DNA of 64,000 bases from Rhodothermales bacterium (GCA_028284865.1 JANQQV010000008.1:124001-188000), one strand, 5' to 3'. Shown: positions 20,523 through 31,195, counted from the stretch's first letter. The notes: generated by a model not told the origin, from the sequence alone. Numbers and translations: made by a program.

Positions 20523-21224
20523 ATGGTCGAAGATTTTCTCAAGTTCTCGAAGAGCCTCAACAGCACCACGATTCCGAGCAGCATTTACAGCGGCGGATTC
20601 CAGAATGCGCCGATCAGTCAGCTCGTACCGATGGTCGTTGAGCAGTCGAGCCGCGGCGAGCGGGCCTATGACATCTTCAGCCGATTGCTGAAGGATCGCA
20701 TCATCATGCTGGGTACGCCCATCAATGATGCCATCGCCAACCTGATGGTTGCCCAGCTGCTCTTCCTGACCTCGGAAGATCCCGAGCGTGACATCAACAT
20801 CTATGTCAACTCCCCTGGCGGATCGGTGGACAGCGGCCTGGCCATCTACGACACGATGCAGTACATCTCATGTGATGTATCAACGATCTGTGTCGGCCTT
20901 GCTGCCTCCATGGGCGCTGTCTTGTTGACGGCCGGAACAACGGGTAAGCGCGCATCGCTGCCCAACTCACGCATCATGATCCACCAGCCGCTCGGTGGCG
21001 CGCAGGGTCAGGCCTCGGACATCGAAATCCAGGCACGTGAGATCCTGAAAATGAAGAGCTCGCTCTACGGCATTCTCTCTCATCACACAGGACAGCCGCA
21101 GGACAAAGTCACGGAAGACGGCGATCGCGACTACTGGATGAGCGCACAGGAAGCCAAGGACTACGGTCTGATTGACAACGTCCTCGTTCCTGGCGAAATG
21201 AAGAAGAAGAGCGACAAAGAGTAG
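20523..21224 (+). CDS. clpP: ATP-dependent Clp protease proteolytic subunit
   Basis: [56 protein letters not shown]. Confidence 0.97.
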   Translation: MVEDFLKFSKSLNSTTIPSSIYSGGFQNAPISQLVPMVVEQSSRGERAYDIFSRLLKDRIIMLGTPINDAIANLMVAQLLFLTSEDPERDINIYVNSPGGSVDSGLAIYDTMQYISCDVSTICVGLAASMGAVLLTAGTTGKRASLPNSRIMIHQPLGGAQGQASDIEIQAREILKMKSSLYGILSHHTGQPQDKVTEDGDRDYWMSAQEAKDYGLIDNVLVPGEMKKKSDKE

Positions 21225-21277
21225 CCGCTCTATTCGGCGCAGCAACGCCGAGGTCGGCGCAAGTTTTGCGAAAGGAA

Positions 21278-21307
21278 GGGGGAGCGCGACGCGCTCCCCC
21301 TTTTTTT
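21278..21307 (+). terminator. Rho-independent terminator after clpP
   Basis: gggggagcgc-gac-gcgctccccc followed by TTTTTTT. Confidence 0.93.
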
Positions 21308-21432
21308 GTACCCGTTGAGCATGCAAACAGGCGATTGAGGGTATTTCAGTATACATTGTTCATCAATGTAACTTGATCAGCCAGGTACCCGTACCCGAGT
21401 TCAATCACCTCGCATATCTCCGTTGATTCGCC

Positions 21433-21777
21433 ATGATCGTTTCCCGCGAATTGGTGGGCGCCTCTGTGCAGCCCATCATCCTTTCCATTCTGAACCAGCA
21501 GGACTCCTACGGCTACGCCATCATCAAGAAAGTGAAGCGCTATTCCTTTGGCGCACTGGAATGGAAAGACGGCTCCCTCTATCCCGTCCTGCATCGCATG
21601 GAAGACGAAGGGCTGATCGAGTCCTATTGGCAAGAGACAGAAACCGGTAGACGACGCAAATACTACCGCATCAAAGATGCCGGACACTCTCAGCTGGAAA
21701 TCGAGAAGCGTCAGTGGCTGCATGTCGACGCGGTCCTCGCTCATCTTTGGGGGCTACAGCCCCGCATCACCGGGTAG
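21433..21777 (+). CDS. PadR-family transcriptional regulator
   Basis: ILSILNQQDSYGYAIIKKV...WKDGSLYPVLHRMEDEGLIESYWQETETGRRRKYYRIKDAG. Confidence 0.95.
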   Translation: MIVSRELVGASVQPIILSILNQQDSYGYAIIKKVKRYSFGALEWKDGSLYPVLHRMEDEGLIESYWQETETGRRRKYYRIKDAGHSQLEIEKRQWLHVDAVLAHLWGLQPRITG

Positions 21778-21782
21778 TCGCC

Positions 21783-24428
21783 ATGAAAGCATTCGACCTC
21801 GAACAAGCCATCTCTTTGTGGCGCACGTCGCTCAAGTCTTCCGGCAAGCTCCTGGAGGATGACATCGCCGAACTTGAAGACCATCTCCGCGGAGAGATCG
21901 AGGACAAAATCGAAGAAGGATCCACCGAACAGGCGGCCTTCCTTGAGGCCTCAGGCAACCTGGGGTATCGACCCGAACTCGAACGGGAATTCGGACTGGT
22001 CCGGTACGGCAGAAGAAAACGCGGTAGATCTCTGGTCGCCGCCTTCCGCTACCAGGGAAACATGATCCGGCACTATCTGAACGTGGCGCGCCGCAACATC
22101 TCCAGACACCCAGGAACTGCGGTCATCAACGTGGTTGGTCTGTCGCTGGCCTTGGCCATCTGCTTGGTCATTGGCGTGATGGTTCAGCATGAGTTGAGCT
22201 ACGACCGATTTCATGAGGAAGCCGATACCATTCACCGGGTCCACATTCATGATGAAAGTGGAATCCAGTCCACGGTACACGCATCACTCGCGGGTACATT
22301 GGAGGACAATTGGCCGAACGTCGAGTCCACAGCGCGCGTCTTCCGCCACTGGGAAACGCCTTTGGTTGGAAATGACGACACCGGCAATCTGGAGCCGCAC
22401 TTCTACTTCGCCGACCCATCGTTCCTGAACATGTTCGCATTTGACGTGCGCAGCGGTGATTCAGACACTGCCCTATTACAGCCGTTCTCGGTGGCGGTGA
22501 CTGAGGCAATGGCCATGAAGTACTTCGGCCGTTTGGACGTCGTCGGGGAATCCCTCCTCTACAATAATCGGGTGACCTTTCAGATTACGGCCGTCCTGGA
22601 AGACCCGCCATCACACTCCCATCTGCAGCCGGACTTCATCGCCTCCCTATCATCCTTGCCCGAAGTCTCGTACGATCGCATCTTCGAGCAATGGTCCGTG
22701 TTCTACACCTACGTAAAGCTGTTGCCTGAAGCAGGCCCGGACGCGCCGTCAGCCATTCAGTCGGCTCTCCACGAGGTCACGCCAACCGTAGACCAGAGTG
22801 ACGAGGTCATATTGCTGCCGGTGTCGGACGTTCACTTGCACTCTCGCGCCATTACGGAGCTGGAACCCATTGGCAACTTCCGGAACGTCATCCTCATGGC
22901 CTCCATCGCGCTGTTGATCCTGCTGACAGCGGCCATAAACTATGTCAATCTGACTACAGCCCGAACGCTCAAGCGGGCGCGGGAGGTTGCCATTCGCAAA
23001 GTCTCAGGCGCTCGCAGGATTGAAATTGCCAATCAGCTGATCCTCGAGACACTCCTGATGGTCGCATTGTCCCTGGTCGCCGGAGTTGCTGTCCTTTTCG
23101 CGGTTGCCGACAAGCTCAATGGTGTCGCCGGTCTGAGCGTCTTCTCGACGGAATCGCTCGCCATCATGGCTGTGATCGGAGTGGTCCTTGCTGCAGTCCT
23201 TGGATTGGTCGCCGGGGGCTATCCGGCCATCTTCTTTTCCAGGTATCAACCCGCACGCGTCCTGAAGGGCGCTTTCATTTCCAGTACGTCTGGCCGCCGA
23301 TTGCGCAGTACCCTTGTTTTCGCCCAATTCGGCATTTCGTCCGTCCTGATAGTCCTGACCATGACCGTTTCACGGCAGATGGACCATGTCATGACCGCCG
23401 ATGTGGGATTCGATGCGACCAACGTGGTTTCCATTCCGGTGGCTGGCGGCGAGGCACGGGGTCAGTATGAAGCCTTGCGACAACAATGGATGACGCTTCC
23501 ATCTGTCACCTCCGTGGGCGTCAGCGCATCTGCCATTCCCGGCTTGCGTCACTCCGACGGCCACGCGGTCCGTCCATCGGGCTCCACTGACGAACCCGCA
23601 ATCGTTCAGCGAAATTGGGTCGACCGAGGCTACTTCGAAGTACTCGACATCGGATTCGAGGCTGGCGAAGCATTCGACGAGCGCATTGACGTAGCCGAGC
23701 AAACCATCATTCTCAATGTCGCCGCTGCTCGGCTGTTGGGCTGGGTCGATCCGGCTGACGCCATTGGGCAACTGGTCGACTTGAATCCAGGCTCTGAATC
23801 CGCCGCCCTTCGCGTGACAGGTGTAACTGAGGACTTCAATTATCAGTCCATGCACTCGCATATCGGCCCTCTGGTGTTCACCGCCGTGGACTTCCCGACC
23901 CGGGTTCTGGTCGAATTTGCAACGACGACCAATGCCGCAACCGTATCTGATTTGCTGCCAGGCTGGAATGCGATTACCAATCAACCCATGATGCCTTCGT
24001 ATCTGGAAGCTTCCTGGGCCGAGCTGTACAGCTCCGAGGCTCGATGGACCACCATTTTCAATCTGGCCAGCACGATCGCCTTGATCATCGCAGTTCTCGG
24101 CTTGTTCGGGCTGGCAGCGTTCACGTCCGAGAGCCGCAAACGTGAGATCGGCATTCGGAAAGCGCTCGGTGCGACCTCTTCGAGTATCATGGTGATGATC
24201 AGTCGCGACTTCGCTGCCATCATTCTGGTATCGCTCATCGTCACATCCCCCTTGGCGTTTTGGGTTGCCACCGAATGGCTGTCCTCATTTGCCTATCGGA
24301 CCTCCATCGGGATCGAGGTTTTCATCTGGAATGCCATCATTTTGCTCGCGACCGGATTGATCACCATCAGCTGGCACACATCTCGAGCAGCCCTGACAAG
24401 ACCAGCCATCACCTTGCGAAGCGAATAG
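21783..24428 (+). CDS. FtsX/MacB-like ABC transporter permease with N-terminal permease-prefix domain
   Basis: N-terminal LEQAISLWRTSL...AELEDHLRGEIE; MacB-PCD and two FtsX-like regions (AREVAIRKVSGARR; KREIGIRKALGATSSSI). Confidence 0.92.
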   Translation: MKAFDLEQAISLWRTSLKSSGKLLEDDIAELEDHLRGEIEDKIEEGSTEQAAFLEASGNLGYRPELEREFGLVRYGRRKRGRSLVAAFRYQGNMIRHYLNVARRNISRHPGTAVINVVGLSLALAICLVIGVMVQHELSYDRFHEEADTIHRVHIHDESGIQSTVHASLAGTLEDNWPNVESTARVFRHWETPLVGNDDTGNLEPHFYFADPSFLNMFAFDVRSGDSDTALLQPFSVAVTEAMAMKYFGRLDVVGESLLYNNRVTFQITAVLEDPPSHSHLQPDFIASLSSLPEVSYDRIFEQWSVFYTYVKLLPEAGPDAPSAIQSALHEVTPTVDQSDEVILLPVSDVHLHSRAITELEPIGNFRNVILMASIALLILLTAAINYVNLTTARTLKRAREVAIRKVSGARRIEIANQLILETLLMVALSLVAGVAVLFAVADKLNGVAGLSVFSTESLAIMAVIGVVLAAVLGLVAGGYPAIFFSRYQPARVLKGAFISSTSGRRLRSTLVFAQFGISSVLIVLTMTVSRQMDHVMTADVGFDATNVVSIPVAGGEARGQYEALRQQWMTLPSVTSVGVSASAIPGLRHSDGHAVRPSGSTDEPAIVQRNWVDRGYFEVLDIGFEAGEAFDERIDVAEQTIILNVAAARLLGWVDPADAIGQLVDLNPGSESAALRVTGVTEDFNYQSMHSHIGPLVFTAVDFPTRVLVEFATTTNAATVSDLLPGWNAITNQPMMPSYLEASWAELYSSEARWTTIFNLASTIALIIAVLGLFGLAAFTSESRKREIGIRKALGATSSSIMVMISRDFAAIILVSLIVTSPLAFWVATEWLSSFAYRTSIGIEVFIWNAIILLATGLITISWHTSRAALTRPAITLRSE

Positions 24429-24524
24429 TCAGTCGGAGCAGATTACATTGACGTAGATGATTTGAGCCTGGATCTTGTCCTTGCCAGTCTCATTCGCACG
24501 CCACCAAACATGCCTCCTGCCTGA

Positions 24525-25127
24525 ATGGCCGTATCACTTTCACCCACCACTTTGATTGGTACCGTAGTGTGCCTCGTCCCGTTGACTGAGAGCCACCTGG
24601 ACACGTTGTGCGACATCGGGTTATACCCAGGGATCTGGACCCATAGTCCGTGGCCGGTTCGAGACAGGAATGGAATGGCCAAGTACATCCAGAAGGCACT
24701 CGAAGGACGTGACAGCGGGCATATGCTACCGTTTGTCACCACACTGATCGAGAACGGTGAGGCCGTTGGTTGCACGCGTTTCGGTGCCATCGACCTGTTC
24801 AACAAGCGCATGGAAATCGGATGGACGTGGATCACGCCTGCCTGGCAGCGTACCGCAGTGAACACCGAAGCCAAACTCCTCATGCTCCGGTACGCATTTA
24901 ATGACGTGGGCTGCAACCGGGTCGAATGGAAGACGGACGCGCTGAATGAGCGATCACGCAATGCCATCCTGCGTCTCGGGGCCAAGTACGAAGGCCTCCA
25001 CCGATCACACATGGTCCGGGAAGACGGCTCCCTGCGTGATACGGTGTACTACAGCGTAACCAGGGAAGAATGGCCCGGCGTAGAGAGCCGACTCGAGAAG
25101 AAGCTTGCCGCATACGTACAGCGCTAA
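24525..25127 (+). CDS. GNAT family N-acetyltransferase (RimJ-like)
   Basis: RMEIGWTWITPAWQRTAVNTEAKLLMLRYAFNDVGCNRVEWKTDALNERSRNAILRLGAKYEG. Confidence 0.92.
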   Translation: MAVSLSPTTLIGTVVCLVPLTESHLDTLCDIGLYPGIWTHSPWPVRDRNGMAKYIQKALEGRDSGHMLPFVTTLIENGEAVGCTRFGAIDLFNKRMEIGWTWITPAWQRTAVNTEAKLLMLRYAFNDVGCNRVEWKTDALNERSRNAILRLGAKYEGLHRSHMVREDGSLRDTVYYSVTREEWPGVESRLEKKLAAYVQR

Positions 25128-25204
25128 GCATCGATGTTATCCTGCCGTGAGGTTGGCGCTGTAACGGTGTCGCATATTTGCTTCACCTAGAACACCGTCA
25201 ATTC

Positions 25205-25654
25205 ATGATGCTTGGTCCGATGAAAATTTCGTTCCCCGTTCTTCTCCTACTCGTTTCCCTTGTGCTGGCAGGATGCAGCAGTGACTCCATGCCGACTTCA
25301 GTCGCGCCTGACGATCAGGAACAGGAGAATACCTCCAACTTCCGACGTGGAAACTGGGAGCCACTCAATGGCAAAGAGACGCAGGGCACCGCTTCCCTGG
25401 TAACCCTGGACGATGGGATGCTGCAGGTCGCTTTCTCGGATGATTTTTCCCTTTCCGACGGGCCTGGACTGTTCGTTTACCTCTCCAACGGCGAGACCCC
25501 ATCGACGGACTTCGTCAATCTTGGCGACTTCCTGAGCCCCATGGGAGCACAGACGTACAGCGTCCCGGATGGCGTTACGCTCGACTCGTACACACACGTC
25601 ATCGTGCATTGCGAGCCCTACGATGTCACGTTCGCCTTCGCTGCACTTCGCTGA
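25205..25654 (+). CDS. DM13-domain lipoprotein
   Basis: Lipobox LVLAGCSS; DGMLQVAFSDDFSLSDGPGLFVYLSN...YTHVIVHCEPYDVTFAFAAL is DM13-like; start ambiguous (25178/25205). Confidence 0.78.
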   Translation: MMLGPMKISFPVLLLLVSLVLAGCSSDSMPTSVAPDDQEQENTSNFRRGNWEPLNGKETQGTASLVTLDDGMLQVAFSDDFSLSDGPGLFVYLSNGETPSTDFVNLGDFLSPMGAQTYSVPDGVTLDSYTHVIVHCEPYDVTFAFAALR

Positions 25655-26012
25655 TTGCGGTCCAAAGACCCAACAAGATTAGCCAACCTGAGATGATCGC
25701 AGTCCAGACTACCCAGCTCTGACCGTTGCCCGAGAAGGTCAATTCCACATTCCCTGCTTTCCAGATGGAAAACGGGTACCAGGAGATCGACAGGATCAGT
25801 CCGAGCCACGCCAGTTGACGTCGCCGTGTGAGGCGCGGCGCGTATCGGAGAAGCGCCCATGCGGTTGCCATGAGCATGCCCCAGGTCGCCACCGTACCCA
25901 ATGGGAATCCACCTGGTAGCCGGATCTCAAGCCAGCCCAAGCCCAGGATCAGACTGACCAGGCACAAGAGGATGAACCCCCAAATGAGGGGGTGAACCTT
26001 CCAGTTGGTCAT
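25626..26012 (-). CDS. Hypothetical four-helix membrane protein
   Basis: 128 aa with several hydrophobic segments; overlaps convergent DM13 gene by 29 nt. Confidence 0.6.
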   Translation of the reverse strand: MTNWKVHPLIWGFILLCLVSLILGLGWLEIRLPGGFPLGTVATWGMLMATAWALLRYAPRLTRRRQLAWLGLILSISWYPFSIWKAGNVELTFSGNGQSWVVWTAIISGWLILLGLWTAISEVQRRRT

Positions 26013-26015
26013 GCG

Positions 26016-28397
26016 CTACAGATCCTGCTCCTGCTTCTTGAGCATGAACACTCCTTCGGCCTGACTTGAGACCACGATGATGCCGCTCTTGAAGTACGGG
26101 TAATTGCTCCACGATCCGGCAAAGCCTTTCACGTCGTCCGCGAAGGGCGCTGTATCGAATGAGGCCACTTCAACCGGATTTTCGGGGTCCGTGATGTCCA
26201 GGATGCGAAGGCCTGCCTGGTAGTTCGACTGGTACATCAGGTTACCCTTGACGTAGAGGTTGTGGTCACTGGCGCCGTTGCTGTGGTAGAACTCATTGAC
26301 CAGAATCGGCTCGTCCAGGTCACTCATGTCCCAAATGAGCGTGCGCGTACGATCGACGATGTCGTTCATTTCGTCAAGCTCATCATTCATGTAGAAGTAG
26401 TTGTGGTCCTCGCTCAGCCATCCCTGGTGGGTATAGGCCGTGTTCGGGTACTCAGCCACAGTGATCGTGGTCGGATTGTCTTTATCCGTCACGTCTGCCA
26501 GGATGAGAGCACTGCTGTTCGAGTTGATGCAGACTTCGCGACCAACATAGTCAGCGTCTGATCCGCGGTAAATGACGCACTGCGAATCGTGCGTTCCGCC
26601 GTACTCCGGGTTGTTGTAGCACCCGACAAACTGCGGATTGCCAGGATCACGTAAATCGAGCATATGGAGCTGGCCGCCGCAACCGCCCGGGCCCGAGCCA
26701 CTGCCGACTGCATAGCCGTAGCCAGTCTCCTCGTTGATGATGATGTTGTGTGAGCTGGCCACGCCGTGGTAGGTCATGTCCGGCTCGAAGTCGACCGGCA
26801 TGTCAGCGGGATCCACGTCGAGCAGGCGGGTTAGATCAAAGACCTGCATGCCGTGTTCGCCCGACCCATCGGCCACGATGTAGGCGTAGTTCTTGTACGT
26901 CTTGACGTCGCGCCACCACGCACCGGGTGAGCCTTCCGTGCGCATGACTTGCCCGATAACCATCGGGTTGGCAGGATCGGTGATATCGATGAAGGAAGTA
27001 CCGTCGGTGCGGCCCGCCAAAACGATCTCTCGACCGCTTTCCGGATCGGTCCATCCCCAGATGTCATTCAGGTTTGCTCCGCGATCGTTGGCCAGAACAT
27101 CGGTCGACACCATCGACAGCAGGTCGACGCCTTCGCAAGGAAAGAGGTCATTCACCGTGCCGTCTTCGCATTCGATTTTCTCGGTGCCGGTAATGGACTC
27201 CATACGGACGACTTCCGCAGCGGCGCTTCCTGTTTGCATCCATGATCCGTCCTCGTCCTGCTCGTAGATGTGCGCCAATCCGGATCCGTAGTCCGCATCG
27301 GGTGCGCCAACGGCCACGACCCCGTTCTCAATGGCCACGCCGACAGCGAAGCCATTCCCAGCCTGCTGCGCTGGAGCAGCTACCAGACCCGGGGCCGCAT
27401 CCGGCATGGTCACATCGAAGACAAATGCCGCGCGGTTGGCCGCAACAAGCAAGTGATCGCCGGACAGGGACAGCCCACGACCGAATTGACTCGCCAATCG
27501 CTGATTTTCATCCGTCGGCTCGGGCTGCTGGATGGTGTGCGTGTGCTGCCAATCGCCATTGCCATCCCGCTCGAAGGCGAAAACGGCGCCAAAGCGCTCA
27601 TGTGAGGGTGCGCCAACAAAGAGACGATTGCCAGAGACTGCTACCGTCCGACCCAAACCTGCATTTTCCGTGACACCCTCTGCGTACAGCTCTTCTCCTT
27701 CGGTCCATGAGCCTGACTCGGTCAGACCAAATACGTGGATGGCGCCCATGCCGTCATTCATCGAAGGCGTTCCCACAAACAGCGAGTTGCCCGATCCGGC
27801 AATGGCCCAAGCAGGGGCCTCAGTCACGGTACCCATGGTGTGCCATGTATCGCCCATTTGATGAGCGATGTGCACCGCGCCTTCGTTCGTCGTGCCATTG
27901 TAAGAGGCGATCAACCAATTGCCACCCACCTTGGCCATGGTCTGCGTCCGGAATCCGCCACGCGCATAAGCTCCGCCGAATTCGTGGCCTTCCGGCAGGT
28001 CTGGCGATTCGATTCGTCCCGTTTCTGTCCAGCCGTCGCCATCCATTCCGAATACATACACGGCTCCGGCACGCGGAGCGGCGATGAGCATGGTTTCTTC
28101 GTCGACGTAAATGGCTCGACCGAATTCGTCGCCGTGTGCGCCATCCGAAGCTCCGTATTTGGCGACTTCAACCCACTCACCGTCTGCATTCTTGACGTAT
28201 TGATGCACGGTTCCTGCCGGATCCGAACCGGATGGCCAACCGATGGGAGCCGAGCCGACATAGATGCTGCCGTCCGACATGGCAACCGCACCGCCAAAAC
28301 CGAGGCGGGCACCCAGCGATCCATCTGGCGATGATTGTGCCCACACGAGGATTGCTGACACGAAGAACAAGGACAGGACAGACAGGAAACGCGACAT
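26016..28397 (-). CDS. Choice-of-anchor B family secreted protein with FG-GAP-like repeats
   Basis: Signal peptide; repeats VGAPSHERFGAVFAFERDG; C-terminal LNDIWGWTDPESGREIVLAGRTDGTSFIDITDPANP...HDSQCVIYRG. Confidence 0.85.
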   Translation of the reverse strand: MSRFLSVLSLFFVSAILVWAQSSPDGSLGARLGFGGAVAMSDGSIYVGSAPIGWPSGSDPAGTVHQYVKNADGEWVEVAKYGASDGAHGDEFGRAIYVDEETMLIAAPRAGAVYVFGMDGDGWTETGRIESPDLPEGHEFGGAYARGGFRTQTMAKVGGNWLIASYNGTTNEGAVHIAHQMGDTWHTMGTVTEAPAWAIAGSGNSLFVGTPSMNDGMGAIHVFGLTESGSWTEGEELYAEGVTENAGLGRTVAVSGNRLFVGAPSHERFGAVFAFERDGNGDWQHTHTIQQPEPTDENQRLASQFGRGLSLSGDHLLVAANRAAFVFDVTMPDAAPGLVAAPAQQAGNGFAVGVAIENGVVAVGAPDADYGSGLAHIYEQDEDGSWMQTGSAAAEVVRMESITGTEKIECEDGTVNDLFPCEGVDLLSMVSTDVLANDRGANLNDIWGWTDPESGREIVLAGRTDGTSFIDITDPANPMVIGQVMRTEGSPGAWWRDVKTYKNYAYIVADGSGEHGMQVFDLTRLLDVDPADMPVDFEPDMTYHGVASSHNIIINEETGYGYAVGSGSGPGGCGGQLHMLDLRDPGNPQFVGCYNNPEYGGTHDSQCVIYRGSDADYVGREVCINSNSSALILADVTDKDNPTTITVAEYPNTAYTHQGWLSEDHNYFYMNDELDEMNDIVDRTRTLIWDMSDLDEPILVNEFYHSNGASDHNLYVKGNLMYQSNYQAGLRILDITDPENPVEVASFDTAPFADDVKGFAGSWSNYPYFKSGIIVVSSQAEGVFMLKKQEQDL

Positions 28398-28586
28398 GGT
28401 GGGAGCGATCTGTTTGAGGGAGTGGACGCGATAGACGCCAAGGCGTCAGATGGAAGGAGGCATACACTAACCCAAATACAGCGAATCAGCAAGGGAATCG
28501 GGCGAATTCCGTGCCCGGAGCAACATTGGCCGTGGATTTCCGTCTGTTGAACCCCGCACGATCTTCAACCCCATCCGACCAATCTG

Positions 28587-29426
28587 ATGAAGTTTCTGAA
28601 GCTGTTTTTCCTCGCCCTGCTGATGGCCCCCTTGGCCTCTGCTCAACACGGCCCTGTCAACCCCGCTGAGCATGAAGTGATGGAAGTCATCGAAACCATG
28701 TTCGACGGCATGCGCGCACTCGATGCTGACATGGTGGCGTCCACGTTCGCCGAAGGCGCCACGCTCAAATCAAGTGGCAGCCAGGACGGTGTGCCCTTTG
28801 TGCGCTCGACGCCCATGAGTGGCTTTGTCAATGCAATCCGTGGCTCACAGGACGGGCCGGCCTGGGACGAGCGTATCTGGAACGTTGACATCCACGTCGT
28901 CAACGACCTGGCTACCGCGACAATGGATTATGCCTTTTTTGCTGGCCAACAGTTTTCGCATTGTGGATCGAATACGTTCCAGTTGGCCCGTCACAGCGAC
29001 GGCGCATGGAAGACGATCGCCCTCGCAGATACCCGCGTCATGAGTGGCTGCAAGCTGGACACCAATGACCTCGAGGAGACACTTGTACGTGCCGCGTTGC
29101 GCCACTACTTGCGCGGTCACGCCACCGGCCAGGGCAGCGAACACGAACAGGCCTTCCACGAGATTGCCAACCTGTACTGGGTCACAGACGATGGCCTCAC
29201 CACGCGTTCGAGCGAAGAGTACATCGCGGGCGCATCGGGACAGCCGGCCGGCAACGAAGCCGAGCGTTCACGCTGGATCGATTGGGTCGATATTTCTGGA
29301 AATGCAGCCATCGCCAAGATCACCCTGGACTATCCCGGCGCGTACTTCACGGACTACATGCAGCTGCTCAAAATCGACGGCGAATGGAAAATCGTGAACA
29401 AGATCTTCCACATAGACCGGGACTAA
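28587..29426 (+). CDS. Secreted protein with two NTF2-like (lumazine-binding-like) domains
   Basis: Signal peptide ...LASAQ; two tandem regions each ending in NTF2-like pattern (ATMDYAFFAGQQF...DGAWKTIALAD; AKITLDYPGAYFTDYMQLLKIDGEWKIVNKIF). Confidence 0.75.
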   Translation: MKFLKLFFLALLMAPLASAQHGPVNPAEHEVMEVIETMFDGMRALDADMVASTFAEGATLKSSGSQDGVPFVRSTPMSGFVNAIRGSQDGPAWDERIWNVDIHVVNDLATATMDYAFFAGQQFSHCGSNTFQLARHSDGAWKTIALADTRVMSGCKLDTNDLEETLVRAALRHYLRGHATGQGSEHEQAFHEIANLYWVTDDGLTTRSSEEYIAGASGQPAGNEAERSRWIDWVDISGNAAIAKITLDYPGAYFTDYMQLLKIDGEWKIVNKIFHIDRD

Positions 29427-29515
29427 GCGGTCATTCGGTCCATTTCGGACCGTTTGTGGACCACCGAATGCCCTGACATGACGTTTGGGCGAAACACTGC
29501 TGAATGCAGCATGGC

Positions 29516-29557
29516 GGCGGGGTATCGTTCGATGAACGATACCCCGCCACTGTTTTG
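29516..29557 (+). terminator. Strong hairpin, terminator/attenuator-like, at the 5' end of the T9SS triplet
   Basis: GGCGGGGTATCGTTC-gat-GAACGATACCCCGCC (15-bp perfect stem) followed by acTGTTTTGTT. Confidence 0.7.
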
Positions 29558-31195
29558 TTCATCCGCTCCCTGTACATAGCCCCACTGTTGCTGGGACTTG
29601 CTTGCTCAGCTCTTGCTCAGACCGCACCGCAGGTCGGCACATGCGAACCAGGAAAGGCGACCAAATACCTTGAGTCGCGCAATGTCCGGGCACAAATCTT
29701 CAATGGTGGCGCCCAGTATCATCCGGCAACCCCATTCCCCGGATATGAACTGCCAAAGGGAAGCGGAAACAGCGCTCATTTCACCGATTCCTTCATGCTC
29801 GTAGGGACTGTGGAAGGAGAACAGCGAATGGTTGGCTCCACGTTCGGTCCTAGAGGCTTCTGGCCTGGACCGATACCGGCGCATGGCGTTCCAAGCGATT
29901 GCACATCCTTCGACCGCATTTACGAACTCCGTCAGGTTCAAAGAGAGATCGATGCGGGCCCTGTCGGCGATGTGCTGGACTGGCCAGTGGAATTGGGAGC
30001 GAGCTTCGCCGATCGAAATGGACTCGCGGGCTATCAGCCATTGGACGGCGATCTTCCGCTCATGCGTGGCGACCACTATCTCTGGTGGATCAACAACGAC
30101 CTGGGAAATCTGCAAAGTGATCCTGTTTCGAATCCGCTGGGCGTCGAGATGGTGAACGAAGCCTGGGGATTCGACGCCGTCGGGGCCGTAGGTGACATGA
30201 CCTTTTATCGACACTCCATTGTCAATAAAGGGCGATCGACAATTAGCGACATGTACGTCGGGTTGTGGGCCGACATCGACCTTGGCGACTTCGGTGATGA
30301 TGCAACGGGGTCGGACTCCACGCTGAGCCTGGCCTACTTCTACACGGCCAATGAGTCCGACGGGGTGTACGGTTCGCCCGGACCGGCTTTCGGATTCACC
30401 TTCCTGGAGGCGTATCACTCTGCTGGAGGACTCCCGTCCAACGTTGGTTCGGGACCCGAGACGTTCCTGACTGCCATTACCGGTCCTCGTAAAGGCGGAC
30501 AGCAAGGTGAATGGCCGCGGACCACAGAACGCTACTATCGCTTCATGCGCGGACTGCTGCCTGATTCGGGAGAACCGATGCGCGCCTGGGGTCAGGGCTG
30601 GGAAGGCGAAGGCCCAGTGACCCGCTACGTCTTTCACGGCGATCCAGTCTCTGGCGAAGGGTGGTCGGAGCGCAATCTCGATGGACAGGGCACCACGATG
30701 CCTGGCTTTGACAAACGCATCATGGGATCCTTTGGGCCGTTCGAGTTGGCCCCCGGGGATACAGCCTCCTTCACCCATGCTTATGTCTGGGCCGTGGGCG
30801 ATGATCATCTGGACTCAGTGACGGAGTTGAAGGTCATCACCAACTACTTGCACGACGTCAAAGCGGCACTCATGTCGGCTCGATTCCCCGAGCCCCGCTT
30901 CATTGACGGCAATCCTCCCGAAGAGCCCCAATTCCCGTTCTGGATCGACGAGCCCTACCCCAACCCCGCCGACAATCGCTTGTCGTTGCGTTCCAGCTTC
31001 AGTAGGGAAGGCCGAGTCGTCATTCGCGTGAGCGATGCACTCGGCAGAACACGCATCTCCGAAATCGTCCAGATCGATGAAGCAGGGCAGCGTACCATCA
31101 CCATTGACATTTCCGGCCTGACGCCTGGATCCTATACCGTCCTTGTTCAGGGCCCATCCCGCCACACAAGCCATCCATTCGTAGTGCTGCGATGA
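29555..31195 (+). CDS. T9SS type A sorting-domain secreted protein, paralog 1
   Basis: Signal peptide FIRSLYIAPLLLGLACSALAQ from likely TTG 29555 (ORF extends to ATG 29504); C-terminal PYPNPADNRLSLRSS...GRTRIS...LTPGSYTV. Confidence 0.8.
   Translation: MFIRSLYIAPLLLGLACSALAQTAPQVGTCEPGKATKYLESRNVRAQIFNGGAQYHPATPFPGYELPKGSGNSAHFTDSFMLVGTVEGEQRMVGSTFGPRGFWPGPIPAHGVPSDCTSFDRIYELRQVQREIDAGPVGDVLDWPVELGASFADRNGLAGYQPLDGDLPLMRGDHYLWWINNDLGNLQSDPVSNPLGVEMVNEAWGFDAVGAVGDMTFYRHSIVNKGRSTISDMYVGLWADIDLGDFGDDATGSDSTLSLAYFYTANESDGVYGSPGPAFGFTFLEAYHSAGGLPSNVGSGPETFLTAITGPRKGGQQGEWPRTTERYYRFMRGLLPDSGEPMRAWGQGWEGEGPVTRYVFHGDPVSGEGWSERNLDGQGTTMPGFDKRIMGSFGPFELAPGDTASFTHAYVWAVGDDHLDSVTELKVITNYLHDVKAALMSARFPEPRFIDGNPPEEPQFPFWIDEPYPNPADNRLSLRSSFSREGRVVIRVSDALGRTRISEIVQIDEAGQRTITIDISGLTPGSYTVLVQGPSRHTSHPFVVLR

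Noticed and set aside
29606-30808. 400-aa minus-strand ORF
   Set aside because: Antisense to T9SS paralog 1; shadow ORF
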